Assembly (NCBI GenBank): GCA_964450405.1
Contig: CAYVCQ010000014.1
Span: 52,268-116,267, forward strand
Length of the DNA: 64,000 nucleotides
Reading direction: 5' to 3'
DNA from: WRGT01 sp964450405
GTDB lineage: Bacteria > Spirochaetota > UBA4802 > UBA5550
Shown here: positions 17,499 to 25,867 of the stretch, one piece after another
Position numbering within the stretch: the stretch's first letter is position 1
Layout: each line of letters begins with the position of its first letter
Notes under the pieces: model-generated
Databases searched by the model: none
What the model saw: only the letters and a program-made list of their open reading frames with translations
What the model was told of the DNA's origin: nothing
Position numbers and translations under genes: made by a program

Positions 17499-17962
17499 CA
17501 GATAATCTGTTTAAAAAGATTTGTCATTTCTATGGCAGACATCGCTGCATCAAACCCTTTATTCCCTGATTTGGTGCCGGCTCTTTCTACAGCCTGTTCA
17601 ATAGAATCTGTTGTCAACACACCGAAGATAACAGGAATCTCAGCCTTAAGACTCAGCTGTCCCACGCCTTTTGTAACTTCAGCTGATACATAATCAAAAT
17701 GAGGAGTGGCGCCTCTTATCACGGTACCGAGACATATCACTGCATCAAATTTTTTGGACTGCACCAATCTTGTTGCGGCTGCGGGAATTTCAAAAGCACC
17801 GGGAACCCACATTACAGTAATATTGTCGTCATCAGCATTATTCCTTTTGAGGCAGTCAACAGCTCCGCCTAGAAGTCTGCTTGTAATAAATTCGTTAAAA
17901 CGGGAAACTACGATACCGAACTTAAGGCCCGTCGCGTCAAGTTTTCCTTCAATTGTTTTCAT
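17498..17962 (-). CDS. ribH: 6,7-dimethyl-8-ribityllumazine synthase
   Basis: Penultimate step of riboflavin synthesis: condenses 5-amino-6-ribitylaminouracil with 3,4-dihydroxybutanone phosphate. The 154 residues contain the substrate loop VPGAFEIP (53-60), GTVIRGATPHFDYV with catalytic His88, and the phosphate-binding AGTKSGNKG segment. Length is typical. A good ribosome site (AAGGAT) precedes the ATG. It is the first gene of the six-gene operon. No other rib gene and no FMN riboswitch was seen here. Confidence 0.96.
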   Translation of the reverse strand: MKTIEGKLDATGLKFGIVVSRFNEFITSRLLGGAVDCLKRNNADDDNITVMWVPGAFEIPAAATRLVQSKKFDAVICLGTVIRGATPHFDYVSAEVTKGVGQLSLKAEIPVIFGVLTTDSIEQAVERAGTKSGNKGFDAAMSAIEMTNLFKQII

Positions 17963-18093
17963 ATAGGTAATCCTTGTAAATATTCTTTATTTTCATTTAA
18001 ATCTAATAATTTCAGTATTTAATTGCATGCTTATTTATTAATAGATGCAGCCCTAAAAGCATTGCAGTCAAGCTTTTTTTGAGGTTATTGCGG

Positions 18094-18129
18094 CATGGCA
18101 GGGGGCAATGATTTTTGCCACCTGCCATG
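18094..18129 (-). terminator. hairpin downstream of crotonase gene
   Basis: CATGGCAGG (18094-18102) and CCTGCCATG (18121-18129) with additional pairing inside (TGGCAA / TTGCC). It lies 13 bases after the stop of the crotonase gene on the - strand. There is no direct T run, so this is a weak terminator candidate. Confidence 0.4.
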
Positions 18130-18141
18130 ATTAATGCTATG

Positions 18142-18915
18142 TTATTTTCCGCCCGCCATGGCCTTCTGAACCATGTCAAAAATCATTTTCATCTGGGGAT
18201 TTATGAGTGCTGCATAAAGACTATCCTGCCAGTTTTCATTATCGAGTCTCCATCTCATTTGTGAAGCTATGGGGTAGCGCAGGCAATATTTCAGGTTTGT
18301 AAAGGCGTGGCCCGGCTGATCCCACCAGTAACAGACTTTTTTCTTTGCTGCTTCAAGAAGTTCTGCTTCAGGTACTAACTGATCAACAAAGCCGAGTTCT
18401 TTTGCTTTTTCAAAGGTGTATTTTTCTCCATCGTACATAACATCTCTTACAAGTTTGTTTCCGTTAAGGCCGGATCTTACAAGTTCCATTTCTGCTATAG
18501 TAAGGGAGAGGCCTATTTTAGTTTCAGTCATCCCCATTTTTGATTTGGGATTGTCGGTTGCTATTCTGTAATCGCATCCCATTGCAACAATAAATCCGCC
18601 GGCTGTACAGTGTCCGTTAATAGCAGCGATAACAGGTTTTTTACATGTAAATATTTCGTAAAGCATCTCCTCTTCAACATTGAAGAATCCGAGAACATCT
18701 TCCTTTGTTTTAAAACTTACAAATGTCGGGAGGTCAAAACCTGAACAGAAAAATTTACCTTCTCCGGTAAAAATAAGACCTTTAATCGTGTCATCTTCGT
18801 TTACTTTTTTTACGGCATCCCTGATCTGGCAAAGGCTTTCGAAAGTCATTGCATAAGTCGGGGGATTGTCGAATTTTGCAATTAGTATATTATCTTCGAT
18901 AATATGTTTGACCAT
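18142..18915 (-). CDS. enoyl-CoA hydratase/isomerase family protein
   Basis: A 257-residue crotonase-fold protein acting on acyl-CoA thioesters. It shows GKFFCSGFDL (oxyanion region, usual A/CSGxD), AINGHCTAGGFIVAMGCDYRIA (second oxyanion glycines) and MTETKIGLSL with the conserved glutamate of the second catalytic position. The position that carries the first catalytic glutamate in true hydratases is less clear, so it could be an isomerase or another crotonase. It is a single-gene unit with GGAGTAATGCC before the ATG. Confidence 0.85.
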   Translation of the reverse strand: MVKHIIEDNILIAKFDNPPTYAMTFESLCQIRDAVKKVNEDDTIKGLIFTGEGKFFCSGFDLPTFVSFKTKEDVLGFFNVEEEMLYEIFTCKKPVIAAINGHCTAGGFIVAMGCDYRIATDNPKSKMGMTETKIGLSLTIAEMELVRSGLNGNKLVRDVMYDGEKYTFEKAKELGFVDQLVPEAELLEAAKKKVCYWWDQPGHAFTNLKYCLRYPIASQMRWRLDNENWQDSLYAALINPQMKMIFDMVQKAMAGGK

Positions 18916-19299
18916 GGCATTACTCCTTTTTTTTCTATGGAACGAATGATTAAGATATTTTATTTAGATTACTACTGTTAATCCCTAATAAAGAATAACT
19001 TAATTTTTATACAAGAAAAAAACAGATTTTGATATCTTTTATGTGAAATGATAAGCTGTTATATGGAGTCTGGAGAAGAGTTTTTTTAGAGTAATGGATT
19101 TATCATTTAAGTAATTTCTTTTATGGTTTCTGGCTATTAATTTTCTCCATATGTTCCGGTCGGGGATGAATGGAGAAAATTATCAGATGACAGTGTTTTA
19201 TATATCATCAGATAATTTCAAAGCAGAAATTAATCAAAAAACAGTTTATGACGGAGTGATCATCACATAACGTATGAAGAGAAAGTTTTTAAAAATGAA
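18916..19299. repeat. intergenic region with inverted repeat
   Basis: About 380 AT-rich bases. The only structure seen is a perfect 12-base inverted repeat, AATTTTCTCCAT at 19139-19150 and ATGGAGAAAATT at 19170-19181, with a 19-base loop. It is not next to a T run; role unknown. No ORF or RNA gene recognised. Confidence 0.45.
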
Positions 19300-19788
19300 C
19301 TATAATAATTCGATAGATAATTCTTTAAACTTATCTTTTAAGTCACTGTTTGCAGGAAAAAACGATTTACCTTTATCGTTCTCAATAAAAAAAGATGGAT
19401 CCCCTATTTTTAGCAATTCCATAAATTCAGATTCTTTTATTTGCGATGTATAGCGGATTAGATTGTTACGCTTTTCCTGATAAAGTATTTTTATACCGGA
19501 AAGCGGAAAATATTTCTCACCTGAAACAAAACCTGCGGTTTTAAGATCTGGTTCTTTAAGGTCGTTATAGAAATGTGAAAAATTTACAGTAGCAAAACCC
19601 TCTTTTCCTTTAATTTTACGGAATGTTATATCTATAGATATTTTAGAATCTGAATTTTTTAAAGTTGTAGGAAAAACAAAATACTGCAAAACTCCCTCTC
19701 CAACATAAAGGGTTTCAATTTTTGGTCCGGTTACACAGCTGCCTAATAAAAGTACTGCTGCTAAAAGAAATAATGAAGTTGTTTTCAC
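19300..19788 (-). CDS. hypothetical lipoprotein
   Basis: A 162-residue lipoprotein of unknown function. The frame is open to a GTG at 19863, but that would put 42 residues before the lipobox and would translate through a hairpin. The GTG at 19788 gives a compact signal (VKTTSLFLLAAVLLLGSC) with lipobox LLGSC and is preferred. The mature part is Lys/Glu/Phe-rich with beta-strand patterns and has no recognised family. It lies downstream of the TRL-like lipoprotein gene on the same strand. Confidence 0.65.
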   Translation of the reverse strand: MKTTSLFLLAAVLLLGSCVTGPKIETLYVGEGVLQYFVFPTTLKNSDSKISIDITFRKIKGKEGFATVNFSHFYNDLKEPDLKTAGFVSGEKYFPLSGIKILYQEKRNNLIRYTSQIKESEFMELLKIGDPSFFIENDKGKSFFPANSDLKDKFKELSIELL

Positions 19789-19815
19789 TTTAATTATAGT
19801 CCTGGATAGAATGAT

Positions 19816-19849
19816 TTTAAAGAGAGCCTCACGAGAGACTCTCTTTAAA
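19816..19849 (-). terminator. hairpin between two lipoprotein genes
   Basis: Perfect 11-base arms TTTAAAGAGAG / CTCTCTTTAAA, seven bases after the TRL-like gene stop on the - strand. The downstream sequence is only mildly T-rich. It may terminate or attenuate transcription into the next lipoprotein gene and argues against the long start of that gene. Confidence 0.5.
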
Positions 19850-19855
19850 TAAGTA

Positions 19856-20134
19856 CTACTCACCTGATACGATTGTATCCATACTTCTGTAGAAATTCAA
19901 AATATTTGTATACTTGATATCAACAGTGGATATTTTTGAAATTCCACCATTTTTTGCCGCTTTGTAAATACCTGCATCATTACTTATCGGGAAAATGAGT
20001 ATATAAGCGATTTGAGATTGTCCCATTTTGCTGCCTACAGGATTGCTTGTTGCTGCGAAAGGAACTGTTGTTGAGCATGAAATAAGTGCTAGTGCCATTG
20101 CACTGCAAACGATGGTTAAAATAATTTTTTTCAT
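19856..20134 (-). CDS. TRL-like lipoprotein
   Basis: A 92-residue lipoprotein: signal MKKIILTIVCSAMALALISC with lipobox LISC, then the TRL-family pattern VPFAATSNPVGSKMGQS, AKNGGISKISTVDIKYTNIL. TRL-type proteins are small envelope proteins common in spirochaetes and other Gram-negatives; their function is not established. The ATG at 20134 follows GGAGG by five bases; an upstream ATG at 20146 would use the ribosome site itself as coding sequence and is rejected. Confidence 0.8.
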   Translation of the reverse strand: MKKIILTIVCSAMALALISCSTTVPFAATSNPVGSKMGQSQIAYILIFPISNDAGIYKAAKNGGISKISTVDIKYTNILNFYRSMDTIVSGE

Positions 20135-20407
20135 AAAAACCTCCATAAATTTTTTTAAGCATAATAGGGTTTTTTATAGTGTCAATTATTATTTAGTGCA
20201 TATGGTGAAAAAAACTATCAAAATTTATATTAACGAAATAATGTAAAATATAGATATTTAAAATAAAATTTACAGTTTTTTTTGAACTTCTTTCGGGAGA
20301 AGAACTTTTGAATTGTACGTGAGACTATAATAACTTATATTATATTTTCGAACAATTTAAGTTTTGTAAGATGGATACAAATTCTAAAAAATATTGATCA
20401 GTTTATT

Positions 20408-21586
20408 TTACAAAATTCTACTGATGCCGGGAATTTTTTTTATAGTCCAGCTTATAAAAAAAGTTGTAATAACTGATAAAGTAGCGACTATCATGAATTT
20501 CCCTAATGCTCCCCCAATCTGAACTTTGTCCAGCGAGTATTGAAAAAACAAAACTACAGGAAAATGAAAAATATAAACAGCATAAGTTGCCGATGCAATA
20601 TTATCCAGAAACTTATTTGTAAAATTAAACCTCTTTCTGAAAAATGTAATCAATCCCCAGCTTACTGTGACAGCAAGTATGCTTTCATAAACAGGCCAGC
20701 TCTTCCAGATAATCCGGATTAAACTATCCGGGAGCATGAGAGAAACCCAGACTATTGAAGAGAGTAAAAGACCTATAGTTAAAAACACTCTCCCCGAGTT
20801 TTCTGAAATTTTAGTAATCCAGTCATTCCGGTATGCAATGATACCGGTAGTAAACATCAAGAAATATTGTGGAAGGTGAGCCGGCTCGGATTGTATAAAA
20901 CCTAACAGCCCTGTCCATCTATCAATGGGATACCATATTCGAACAATCACTGTAATTATGATAATAAGTAATGTTATAACAGTTATCATTATTAAAGGAT
21001 TTGTTTTAAATTTTAAAGTAAAACTTTCGCGTAGTAAACTCCGCAGTAAAAAATATAAAATTGAATAAACGAGAAGGTGTTCAACAAACCATAAATGTCC
21101 GAAATTCATTTCCGGAAAGCCTATTGATGGTTTAAACCACTCCGGCATTCCCCCTATACCGAAAAATATTTTAAAATAATAATCACTGAATGATAAAGGA
21201 TGATTACCGCTGTAGTTGATGTAATAAAAAAACATCTCAAGCGGCTGCATGATCAAAAGTGCAAAAAGAAGAGGGATTCCGAATCGAAGTAATTTATCTT
21301 TTATGAATTCTTTCCCCCCTTTCCGTTCGTATGAACCCGGAAAAAAATATCCCGATATAAGAAAAAAAAGTCCCATGAAAAATGCTGCATTGACGCCGAA
21401 AAATCTTCCCAGCCAGATAACACTCTCATGTAAACTGCTCTTGTATTGCCAGAATCCACCGGTGGGACCATAGGCCTGGCCGGTATGATGAAAAATCACA
21501 AGAACGATAAGAAATATTTTAAGGTTATCCAGGAAGTATAATCTGCCGGTGTTCTGATTGTTATGAACTGATAGTTTCGATTTCAT
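20408..21586 (-). CDS. membrane acyltransferase 3 family protein
   Basis: A 392-residue polytopic protein of the acyltransferase-3 family, which O-acylates cell-surface glycans, lipids or antibiotics. It begins YFLDNLKIFLIVLVIFHHTG, the family's first helix with the conserved histidine pair, and has about ten membrane helices. The FLISGYFFPGSYERKG loop is also typical. The ATG at 21586 has AGGAG upstream and is chosen over the longer frame starting at 21622. It stands alone, so the acceptor cannot be inferred. Confidence 0.85.
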   Translation of the reverse strand: MKSKLSVHNNQNTGRLYFLDNLKIFLIVLVIFHHTGQAYGPTGGFWQYKSSLHESVIWLGRFFGVNAAFFMGLFFLISGYFFPGSYERKGGKEFIKDKLLRFGIPLLFALLIMQPLEMFFYYINYSGNHPLSFSDYYFKIFFGIGGMPEWFKPSIGFPEMNFGHLWFVEHLLVYSILYFLLRSLLRESFTLKFKTNPLIMITVITLLIIIITVIVRIWYPIDRWTGLLGFIQSEPAHLPQYFLMFTTGIIAYRNDWITKISENSGRVFLTIGLLLSSIVWVSLMLPDSLIRIIWKSWPVYESILAVTVSWGLITFFRKRFNFTNKFLDNIASATYAVYIFHFPVVLFFQYSLDKVQIGGALGKFMIVATLSVITTFFISWTIKKIPGISRIL

Positions 21587-21923
21587 TTTATCTCCTGAAT
21601 AAGTCTTACGGTAAGATTGCATTAAGCATGTTTTTTATTAACTGAACCCGGTGAGTAAAATGTCAAAATATTTTTAATATATTTCACTACTTATAAACGG
21701 GTACAAACATGATATGTTCTCAGTGTTTGATAATGTTATATTAATGCTGAATCGAGTATGTTTCAATTTTTTTTGAAATATATAGAATGGATCCGGATTA
21801 GTTTACTATAAATTATCTGATAGGGGGTAATATGATAAAATAAAAGGGGCCGTTCGGAAACTTTGTTCTTTAGATTGAATTAGAACAAAACTTGTTCCGG
21901 ACAGCCCGCCGGGTGGAAGACTT
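21587..21923 (-). terminator. intergenic region with terminator at 21846-21907
   Basis: Only one structure is seen: on the - strand a long imperfect hairpin (arms 21894-21907 and 21846-21861, GGGC..TCCGGAA pairing with TTCCGAA..GCCC, plus inner TTTTGTTCT / AGAACAAA) followed by CCTTTTATTTTAT. It lies just after the cytidylate-kinase-like gene. The rest (21587-21845) is AT-rich and shows nothing recognisable. Confidence 0.55.
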
Positions 21924-22631
21924 TTATTTTAAAAGTCCCTTAATCTTCATGCTTTCAATAATAATTCTTGCAGCCTGGTCCACTGTATGATCAGCATTAT
22001 TTATTATAAGCTGATAATTATGAGGATCAGCAACATCAAACTTCAGATACTCTTTTAGATATGTATCTCTCTGTCTGGTTTTTTCAGCTATAAGTTTTCC
22101 TGCATCCTGTTTTGAAATATTCATTTTTTCAACAATAGCATCAGTTCTCCAGCCAAGCGGAGCCACCAGTCTTACGTTATATCCGTTTTTTATTGAACGT
22201 GTTATAATGTTTGAACCTCTACCTACAATTATTACGTTTCCATTTAGTGCAAGAATTGCGATAGTTTCGGCGAGTTTTTTATGAACGGATACCTGCGTCG
22301 GGAATGAGCTGAAAGAAGTCTGCAGAAGATTTGTTAAACCGCTTCTGGCAGTGCCGGTTAAAGTTTCAGCTAAACTTGAAGAGAGTCCCATGTCGTCCAT
22401 AACTTTATCAAGAAGTGTTCTGTTGTATGCTGCCCACTCCGGTTTCTGTTTTAATTCGGTGTTGAAAATTTCAGCAAGTCTTTTTGCTATATCATATCCT
22501 CCGCATCCATACTCTCTTGATATAGTTATAAACGGAAGCCGGTTGCTTTTTTCAGGAGTAGCAAGTTTTTCCTTCTGTTTTTTCCAGTAGGTAACCTGTG
22601 CATTGATATATTTATCCATTGAATTTGGCAT
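21924..22631 (-). CDS. cytidylate kinase-like family protein
   Basis: A 235-residue protein of the cytidylate-kinase-like group often annotated in anaerobes and not the housekeeping Cmk. Typical is the N-terminal ITISREYGCGGYDIAKRLAE, which replaces a canonical P-loop, then NVIIVGRGSNIITR and RLVAPLGWRTDAIVEKM, and a family-type end with DPHNYQLIINNADHTVDQAA. Substrate is uncertain. A strong ribosome site (AAAGGAGG) precedes the ATG. Confidence 0.82.
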   Translation of the reverse strand: MPNSMDKYINAQVTYWKKQKEKLATPEKSNRLPFITISREYGCGGYDIAKRLAEIFNTELKQKPEWAAYNRTLLDKVMDDMGLSSSLAETLTGTARSGLTNLLQTSFSSFPTQVSVHKKLAETIAILALNGNVIIVGRGSNIITRSIKNGYNVRLVAPLGWRTDAIVEKMNISKQDAGKLIAEKTRQRDTYLKEYLKFDVADPHNYQLIINNADHTVDQAARIIIESMKIKGLLK

Positions 22632-22785
22632 ACAATCCTCCTTTTACTTTCGGGCAGATAGCCCATATAATACCTGATATAATAATACTGAAAATAGAAA
22701 TAATTTCAAGTCTGTATTCAAACATTTTTAGAAAAATTGGAATAAAAAAGATTTTTTTAATAGGCTATTTGTCCGGTTTTACTTG

Positions 22786-22844
22786 TTGACAAATTTACGA
22801 TAATAATCCTTATATACCTTAACGGTAAGGTATATAAGGATTAT
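22786..22844 (+). promoter_or_regulatory. promoter and long palindromic operator of padR
   Basis: TTGACA at 22786-22791 and TTATAT at 22810-22815 (spacer 18) overlap a near-perfect palindrome: 19-base arms at 22803-22821 and 22826-22844 around ACGG, with core ATATACCTTA / TAAGGTATAT. The right arm includes the ribosome site AAGGA and reaches the ATG. The placement suggests autorepression by the PadR protein. Confidence 0.75.
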
Positions 22845-23409
22845 GTCAATTAAACATATTATTCTAGGTTCATTGATGAATGGACCTGCACATGGGTATT
22901 CACTCCGCTCGGGACATGTTCTGAAAATTATGGAGGAGTTTGGAATCAATGACGGGCAGCTCTATCCTCTTTTAAAGAAGATGACCTCTGAGGGTCTTAT
23001 CGAAAAAGAGATTGAGTACCGCGACTCGGGCCCGAACAGGCATAATTATAATATCACAAAAGCTGGAAGAAGTGAATTTATTGAATGGCTTAAGGGAAGC
23101 GATGAAGAGGAGAAGGGGTTCCGGTATGAAATGATCCGGAAGGATGGATTTCTTAATAAGTGTATGTATTTAGCATTCCTTGAGAACGATTTTTCATTGG
23201 TAAAGATCAGCAGGCAGATTAGTGAAACTGAAGCGACCATTGAAGATTTTAAAAAAGCATATGATGATATGAAAAGCCGTAACTTTGACTCTGTACACCT
23301 TCTGATTGTTAAATACTGTGTTATGAGTCAGGATACCCGCTTAAAATGGCTTCTGGAGCTTAAAGAGGAGTTCAGCGGTAAAGTAAAAGTGAAGGCTAGG
23401 AAAAAATAA
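22843..23409 (+). CDS. PadR-family transcriptional regulator
   Basis: A 188-residue PadR regulator of the longer (Vir-type C-terminal) class. The winged helix covers about residues 1-80: LGSLMNGPAHGYSL, then DGQLYPLLKKMTSEGLIEKE, and the wing DSGPNRHNYNITKAGR. Residues 95-180 form the helical dimerisation domain. Ligand and targets are unknown. The start lies inside the right arm of its putative operator. The nearest downstream genes are a molybdopterin oxidoreductase and a thioesterase, but a repeat element separates them, so joint control is only a guess. Confidence 0.9.
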   Translation: MSIKHIILGSLMNGPAHGYSLRSGHVLKIMEEFGINDGQLYPLLKKMTSEGLIEKEIEYRDSGPNRHNYNITKAGRSEFIEWLKGSDEEEKGFRYEMIRKDGFLNKCMYLAFLENDFSLVKISRQISETEATIEDFKKAYDDMKSRNFDSVHLLIVKYCVMSQDTRLKWLLELKEEFSGKVKVKARKK

Positions 23410-23420
23410 TCTGCTGAATG

Positions 23421-23513
23421 CTTCGACAGGCTCAGCATGACAGGAGACAGCCGAAGCATAAAACATTTCAAGTGCAGCGTGATAAATGACATGTCACCCT
23501 GAGCTTGTCGAAG
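23421..23513. repeat. inverted pair of a dispersed intergenic repeat
   Basis: Two 22-base units in opposite orientation, 23421-23442 (CTTCGACAGGCTCAG...) and 23492-23513 (...CTGAGCTTGTCGAAG), matching at 18 of 22 positions. The motif CACCCTGAGCTTGTCGAAG is a repeat I recall as common in intergenic DNA of many bacteria. The pair can form a long hairpin after padR. Confidence 0.75.
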
Positions 23514-23609
23514 GGTGTTTAAATACATTATTTTATTCAGCCTGGTAAATTAAGAGTTTGTATCGATTTTGAATTATGCGTGTTAAAATAAAAGCAAAGG
23601 GGGATGAGT

Positions 23610-25850
23610 ATGGGAAAATGGCATAAAACAGGTTGTGTTCTCTGTGCACAGAACTGCGGTCTTGAAGTTGAGGTTGAGGATAACAAAATTGTAAAAGTTA
23701 AAGGGGATAAGGATAATCCCAGAAGTCAGGGTTATGTATGCCGTAAGGGAATGAATATTGCGTTTCACCAGCATCACGAAGACAGGCTGAAGTATCCTCT
23801 TAAACGGACTGATAAAGGTTTTGAGCGGATATCCTGGGAACAGGCAATTGAAGAGATAGCAGCGAAGCTTAAAGATATAGTTGAGAAAAATGGTCCAAGG
23901 TCTTACGCATACATGGGCGGCGGAGGGCAAGGTTGTCACTTCGAGGCAGCATCGGGCATGACATTACTGAGATCGATAGGATCGAGATATTATTATAACG
24001 CACTAGGCGCGGAGCTCACGGGAATATTCTGGGGATATGGAAGAGCCACCGGCAAACAGTACAAATTTTCAATTCCGGATGAGCATAACTGCGATATGCT
24101 TGTAGCTATCGGATGGAATGGCATGGTGAGCCACCAGATGCCTCGTGCGCCGCTCTTTTTACGTGAATTTTCAAAGAATCCGGACAAACTGCTTGTAGTT
24201 ATTGATCCGCGAAAATCTGATACAGCTGCGGTTGCGGATGTACACCTTGCAATAAAGCCCGGTACAGATGCTCTCCTCACAAAAGCGATGATTGCCATTG
24301 TTATCAATGAGGGGTGGATAGACGAAGAATATCTGAAAAATCACGTAAATGGATATAATGATCTCAAAGGCTGGTTTGCAGGTTTTGATGCTAAAGAAGC
24401 TGTTGAATTCTGCGAGCTTGATTATGAGCAGGTACGCGAAGTATGCAGACAGCTGAAGATAAGAAAAGCATGCTATCATCCCGATCTCGGTGTTTATATG
24501 AACCGGCACAGCACTCTGACAACATATCTTGAAATAATTTTGTTTACCATTACCGGTAATTTATGTGTACCGGGAGGGAATGTCATCCCGGGATTTATCA
24601 TGCCCATAGTTGGACACTCTGATGAGCGGGACGAAAAAACATGGCGAACGGTTGAAACAGATTACCCTGCTCTATGCGGGATATTCCCTCCAAACGTTAT
24701 GCCTGAAGAGATAATGAGCAGCAAACCTGACAGACTGCGCGCCGTTATGTGTACGCAGAGCAATCCTCTCCGGTCATTTGCAGATACCACGGCTTACGAG
24801 GAGGCATTCTCCAAACTGGAGCTTCTGGTGGTTTGTGAACTTGCAATGACAGAAACAGCAAAATTTGCGCATTATATTCTACCGTCACGATCGGGATATG
24901 AATCGTGGGATGCAACTTTTTTTCCGATGACCTGGCCTGAAATATATTTTCAGATGAGGCGACCTATAATTGAACCGGAAGGTGAGCCCCTTGAATTGGG
25001 CGAAATACATATGCGCATTGCCGATAAAATGGGATTTATCCCTGAAATTCCTGAATCGCTATATGCTGCGGCAAAGGAAAACAGGTTGAAGTTTGGAATG
25101 GAGCTTATGAATTACGGAAAGGAGAACCCTTCTGCACTTAAAGTTATGCCGTTTATTGTGGCGAAAACTCTAGGCAGGGAGATGGGGTCGGGAAATCTCG
25201 CAAACCTCTGGGCTATGCTTATGACTGCTCCGGGTAGTTTTAAAAAGAGCGCTGTACGAATAGGATTCAATAAGGGACCGCTCCTTGGTGAAGAGGTATT
25301 TAAGGCAATAATGGATCATCCGGAAGGCCTATGGATAGGCAAATCGGATCCGGATGATAATTTCTCTGATATCACTCATGAGGATGAAAAGCTGAATATA
25401 TTCATCTCCGAGATGGAGGAATGGCTTTCGGAAATTACAGTAGAACTGGAGAGGAAGGATCTTGCGCTTCAATCGGAATTCCCGTTTATCTTATCATCGG
25501 GTAGACACATACCGGTAAATGCCAATACTCTTATGCGGAATCCGGCCTGGAATGAAGGTAAGCGCGCGTGCACATGCATTATGAATCCTGTTGATGCTGA
25601 AAAGCTCGGGCTTAAGGACGGTGATATCGTTAAAGTCTCAACCGAAGCCGGATCAGTTGAAGTTGAACTCGAAGTGACAGAACAGACATGTAAGCGTTAT
25701 GTTATGATACCACACGGATTCGGTCTTGAGTTTCAGGGTAATACATATGGAGCAAATGCGAACAGACTAACCAAGAGCACTCACCGTGACAGGTTCGCTG
25801 GAACTCCATTTCACAGATATATCCCATGTAAAGTTGAACCGGTTAAGTAA
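23610..25850 (+). CDS. molybdopterin-dependent oxidoreductase, substrate unknown
   Basis: A 746-residue member of the Mo/W-bisMGD enzyme family (DMSO reductase superfamily). The N-terminus carries a 4Fe-4S site, CVLCAQNC then YVCRKG, followed by the cofactor-binding domains and the C-terminal dinucleotide-binding domain (RHIPVNANTLMRNPAW, PVDAEKLGLKDGDIVKV). There is no Tat signal, so it is cytoplasmic. No electron-transfer subunit is adjacent. The Mo ligand cannot be assigned with certainty. Two ATGs are possible; the second, at 23610, has AAAGGGGG at proper spacing while the first (23604) abuts it. Confidence 0.88.
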   Translation: MGKWHKTGCVLCAQNCGLEVEVEDNKIVKVKGDKDNPRSQGYVCRKGMNIAFHQHHEDRLKYPLKRTDKGFERISWEQAIEEIAAKLKDIVEKNGPRSYAYMGGGGQGCHFEAASGMTLLRSIGSRYYYNALGAELTGIFWGYGRATGKQYKFSIPDEHNCDMLVAIGWNGMVSHQMPRAPLFLREFSKNPDKLLVVIDPRKSDTAAVADVHLAIKPGTDALLTKAMIAIVINEGWIDEEYLKNHVNGYNDLKGWFAGFDAKEAVEFCELDYEQVREVCRQLKIRKACYHPDLGVYMNRHSTLTTYLEIILFTITGNLCVPGGNVIPGFIMPIVGHSDERDEKTWRTVETDYPALCGIFPPNVMPEEIMSSKPDRLRAVMCTQSNPLRSFADTTAYEEAFSKLELLVVCELAMTETAKFAHYILPSRSGYESWDATFFPMTWPEIYFQMRRPIIEPEGEPLELGEIHMRIADKMGFIPEIPESLYAAAKENRLKFGMELMNYGKENPSALKVMPFIVAKTLGREMGSGNLANLWAMLMTAPGSFKKSAVRIGFNKGPLLGEEVFKAIMDHPEGLWIGKSDPDDNFSDITHEDEKLNIFISEMEEWLSEITVELERKDLALQSEFPFILSSGRHIPVNANTLMRNPAWNEGKRACTCIMNPVDAEKLGLKDGDIVKVSTEAGSVEVELEVTEQTCKRYVMIPHGFGLEFQGNTYGANANRLTKSTHRDRFAGTPFHRYIPCKVEPVK

Positions 25851-25867
25851 GAGTAAGAGAGATTAAA

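Noticed and set aside
17963..18141. FMN riboswitch upstream of ribH
   Set aside because: Looked for because ribH leads the operon; the leader is short and AT-rich without the conserved riboswitch stems.
23328..23528. Short - strand ORF with LRQAQGD and LSLSKH peptides
   Set aside because: These peptides are the translation of the GAGCTTGTCGAAG repeat pair and are a known source of false ORFs.
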